A stretch of 18,149 nt of DNA from Candidatus Woesearchaeota archaeon (lineage in GTDB: Archaea > Nanobdellota > Nanobdellia > Woesearchaeales > UBA10200). Each line of letters starts with the position of its first letter. Position 1 is the stretch's first letter. The position numbers were made by a program, and so were the translations under genes. The notes under the pieces were generated by a model. It ran no database searches, was not told the DNA's origin, and saw only the letters and a program-made list of their open reading frames with translations. The stretch lies in contig JAGVZX010000005.1 of the NCBI GenBank assembly GCA_018302185.1, positions 1 through 18,149 of the forward strand, written 5' to 3'. Shown here piece by piece: positions 17,069 to 18,149 of this stretch.

Positions 17069-18149
17069 ATGCAATACAAAAACCTAGAATTAGATAAGTT
17101 TCAGGAAGATGCTATCAAAGCGATCGAGCACAATAAGTCAGTTGTAGTCTCTGCTCCGACTGGCTCAGGCAAGACATTGATAGCAGATTATATCATTGAC
17201 AGGGATTTCAAGAAAGGCATAAGAGTCATCTATACTGCACCCATAAAAGCTCTTTCCAACCAAAAATACAAGGAATTCTGCAGAAGCTATGGGGAAGCGA
17301 ATGTAGGCATAATCACTGGAGATGTCCAGAAAAATCCAGAAGCCCTTATCCTAATAATGACAACTGAAATCTACAGAAACATGGTGCTGAGCAATGATCC
17401 TTTTGCAAGCAAAGTATCTTATGTTGTTTTTGATGAGATACACTTCATAAATGACATTGAAAGAGGATATGTTTGGGAGGAATCAATCATATTCTCAAAG
17501 CACAATGTAAGAGTGTTATGTTTGTCTGCAACAATTCCAAATGCAGATGAGTTTGCCAGATGGATAGAAGCAATAAAAGGCCATGAAGTTGTGGTAGTAA
17601 AGCATGATGAAAGACCAGTGCCGTTGCATGTGAATGTATTTGACGCAGAGCTTGGGGTTACAACATTAAAAGATCTTAAGGAAGTTATGGATATCCCAAC
17701 ATATGAAAAAGCCATGCACCAAAGGCATAATCGATTTAAGCGCAGAGAACATAGAGAAAAGCCAAAACTGCCTGCACATTTTGAACTGATAAAAGAGATT
17801 AAAGATAATCTGCCTTGCATGTTCTTCAGCTTCTCAAGGATTGGTTGTCAAAAAAAAGCATTAGAGCTTTATCAGAAAAACTTATTCTCACAAAATCATG
17901 AGATTTCAACTTTTGTAAGAACAAAGCTTGAGAATCTAAGCCCTGAGATAAATAAGCTTGACACAACAAGGATATTAAGGCAAGTGCTGCCTTCTGGAAT
18001 TGCTTTCCATCATGCAGGCATGCTTCCTATACTGAAAGAGATTGTTGAGGAGCTTTTTGAGCAAGGATTGATCAAGGTTCTCTATACTACAGAGACATTT
18101 GCAGTCGGCATAAACATGCCAGCAAAAAGTGTTTGTTTTGAATCATTGA
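17069..18149 (+). CDS. Ski2/Mtr4-like (Dob10/HelY-type) DExH RNA helicase, partial
   Basis: Open to the end of the window (360 codons seen, 3' end missing). Superfamily 2 motifs: I, APTGSGKT (29-36); Ia, TAPIKALSNQKYKEF (56-70); Ib, TTEIY; II, DEIH (122-125) within DEIHFINDIERGYVWEE; III, LSATIPN (152-158); IV, FFSFSR; then FHHAGMLPILKEIVEELF and TETFAVGINMPAK (motif V). The 'PIKALSNQKY' and 'DEIH.IND.ERG.VWEE' strings are those of the eukaryotic Ski2/Mtr4 and bacterial HelY group rather than archaeal Hel308 or ASH-Ski2. Such helicases unwind RNA to feed exonucleases. The start ATG has no strong Shine-Dalgarno (a weak AGGT lies 14 nt upstream). Whether it is co-transcribed with fic is unclear. 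Confidence 0.88.
   Translation, partial: MQYKNLELDKFQEDAIKAIEHNKSVVVSAPTGSGKTLIADYIIDRDFKKGIRVIYTAPIKALSNQKYKEFCRSYGEANVGIITGDVQKNPEALILIMTTEIYRNMVLSNDPFASKVSYVVFDEIHFINDIERGYVWEESIIFSKHNVRVLCLSATIPNADEFARWIEAIKGHEVVVVKHDERPVPLHVNVFDAELGVTTLKDLKEVMDIPTYEKAMHQRHNRFKRREHREKPKLPAHFELIKEIKDNLPCMFFSFSRIGCQKKALELYQKNLFSQNHEISTFVRTKLENLSPEINKLDTTRILRQVLPSGIAFHHAGMLPILKEIVEELFEQGLIKVLYTTETFAVGINMPAKSVCFESL

Noticed and set aside
1..18149. tRNA, rRNA, or CRISPR arrays
   Set aside because: No cloverleaf with a GTTCRANNC T-arm, no rRNA signature and no regularly spaced repeat series was seen on reading through; a covariance-model scan would be needed to exclude a divergent or intron-bearing tRNA.

Overview
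The window looks like a piece of an AT-rich archaeal chromosome, most likely from a small-genome DPANN-type lineage (Woesearchaeota/Pacearchaeota-like; the lineage is inference). The archaeal call rests on an ArvA/ArvB/ArvC (OapABC) gene cluster, an AbrB-PhoU fusion, a bacterio-opsin-activator type HTH protein, an archaeal-type FtsZ, and the promoters. Many genes have a TATA box (TTTAAA or TTTATATA types) centred 25-29 bp before the ATG with no room for a leader, so they should be leaderless. Others carry an archaeal Shine-Dalgarno (AAAGGTG, 6 nt, ATG). No rRNA, tRNA, CRISPR array, transposase or integrase gene was seen.

Layout. 1-5436: an AbrB-PhoU regulator (+), convergent with the minus-strand cluster arvA-arvB-arvC (small GTPase, DUF2073 protein, zinc ribbon). 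Then a tight minus-strand pair: an NSUN-type RNA m5C methyltransferase followed by a PaaK-like adenylate-forming enzyme. 5456-6230: a vapBC toxin-antitoxin pair bracketed by perfect 26-bp direct repeats, one of which contains the NSUN promoter. 6247-7302: a pterin dehydratase (-) divergent from an HTH_10 regulator (+). 7413-9808: a two-gene operon, a PrmC-like methyltransferase plus a SirB1-like transglutaminase/TPR protein, behind a perfect 16-bp palindrome. 9840-11633: a HEPN-MNT pair lying between the intact gene for a multi-pass membrane protein and a decayed 45-bp copy of that gene's 3' end. 11690-11908: a non-coding or cryptic stretch with a large GC-rich inverted repeat. 11909-14083: an orphan phosphohistidine-domain protein divergent from a DUF2000 protein, with two copies of TGTTAA-N4-TTAACA between them. 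14212-15385: ftsZ with a structured leader. 15486-18149: a double zinc-ribbon protein behind repeated boxes, a Fic protein flanked by 13-bp inverted repeats, and a Ski2/Mtr4-like helicase that runs off the window.

How it fits together. Housekeeping genes (GTPase cluster, RNA methylation, cell division, RNA helicase) are interspersed with three toxin-like modules: VapBC, HEPN-MNT and Fic. Each of the three is bracketed by a repeat pair of a different kind: perfect direct repeat, diverged gene-end duplication, and short inverted repeat. The most telling signal is the decayed 3' end at 9840-9884. Its differences from the intact gene are mostly synonymous, as expected if the HEPN-MNT module integrated into the end of the membrane-protein gene and brought a replacement end with it. 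The other candidate for an undescribed system is the palindrome-controlled methyltransferase-transglutaminase/TPR operon. Functions given below are from protein motifs read by eye; no database search was possible.
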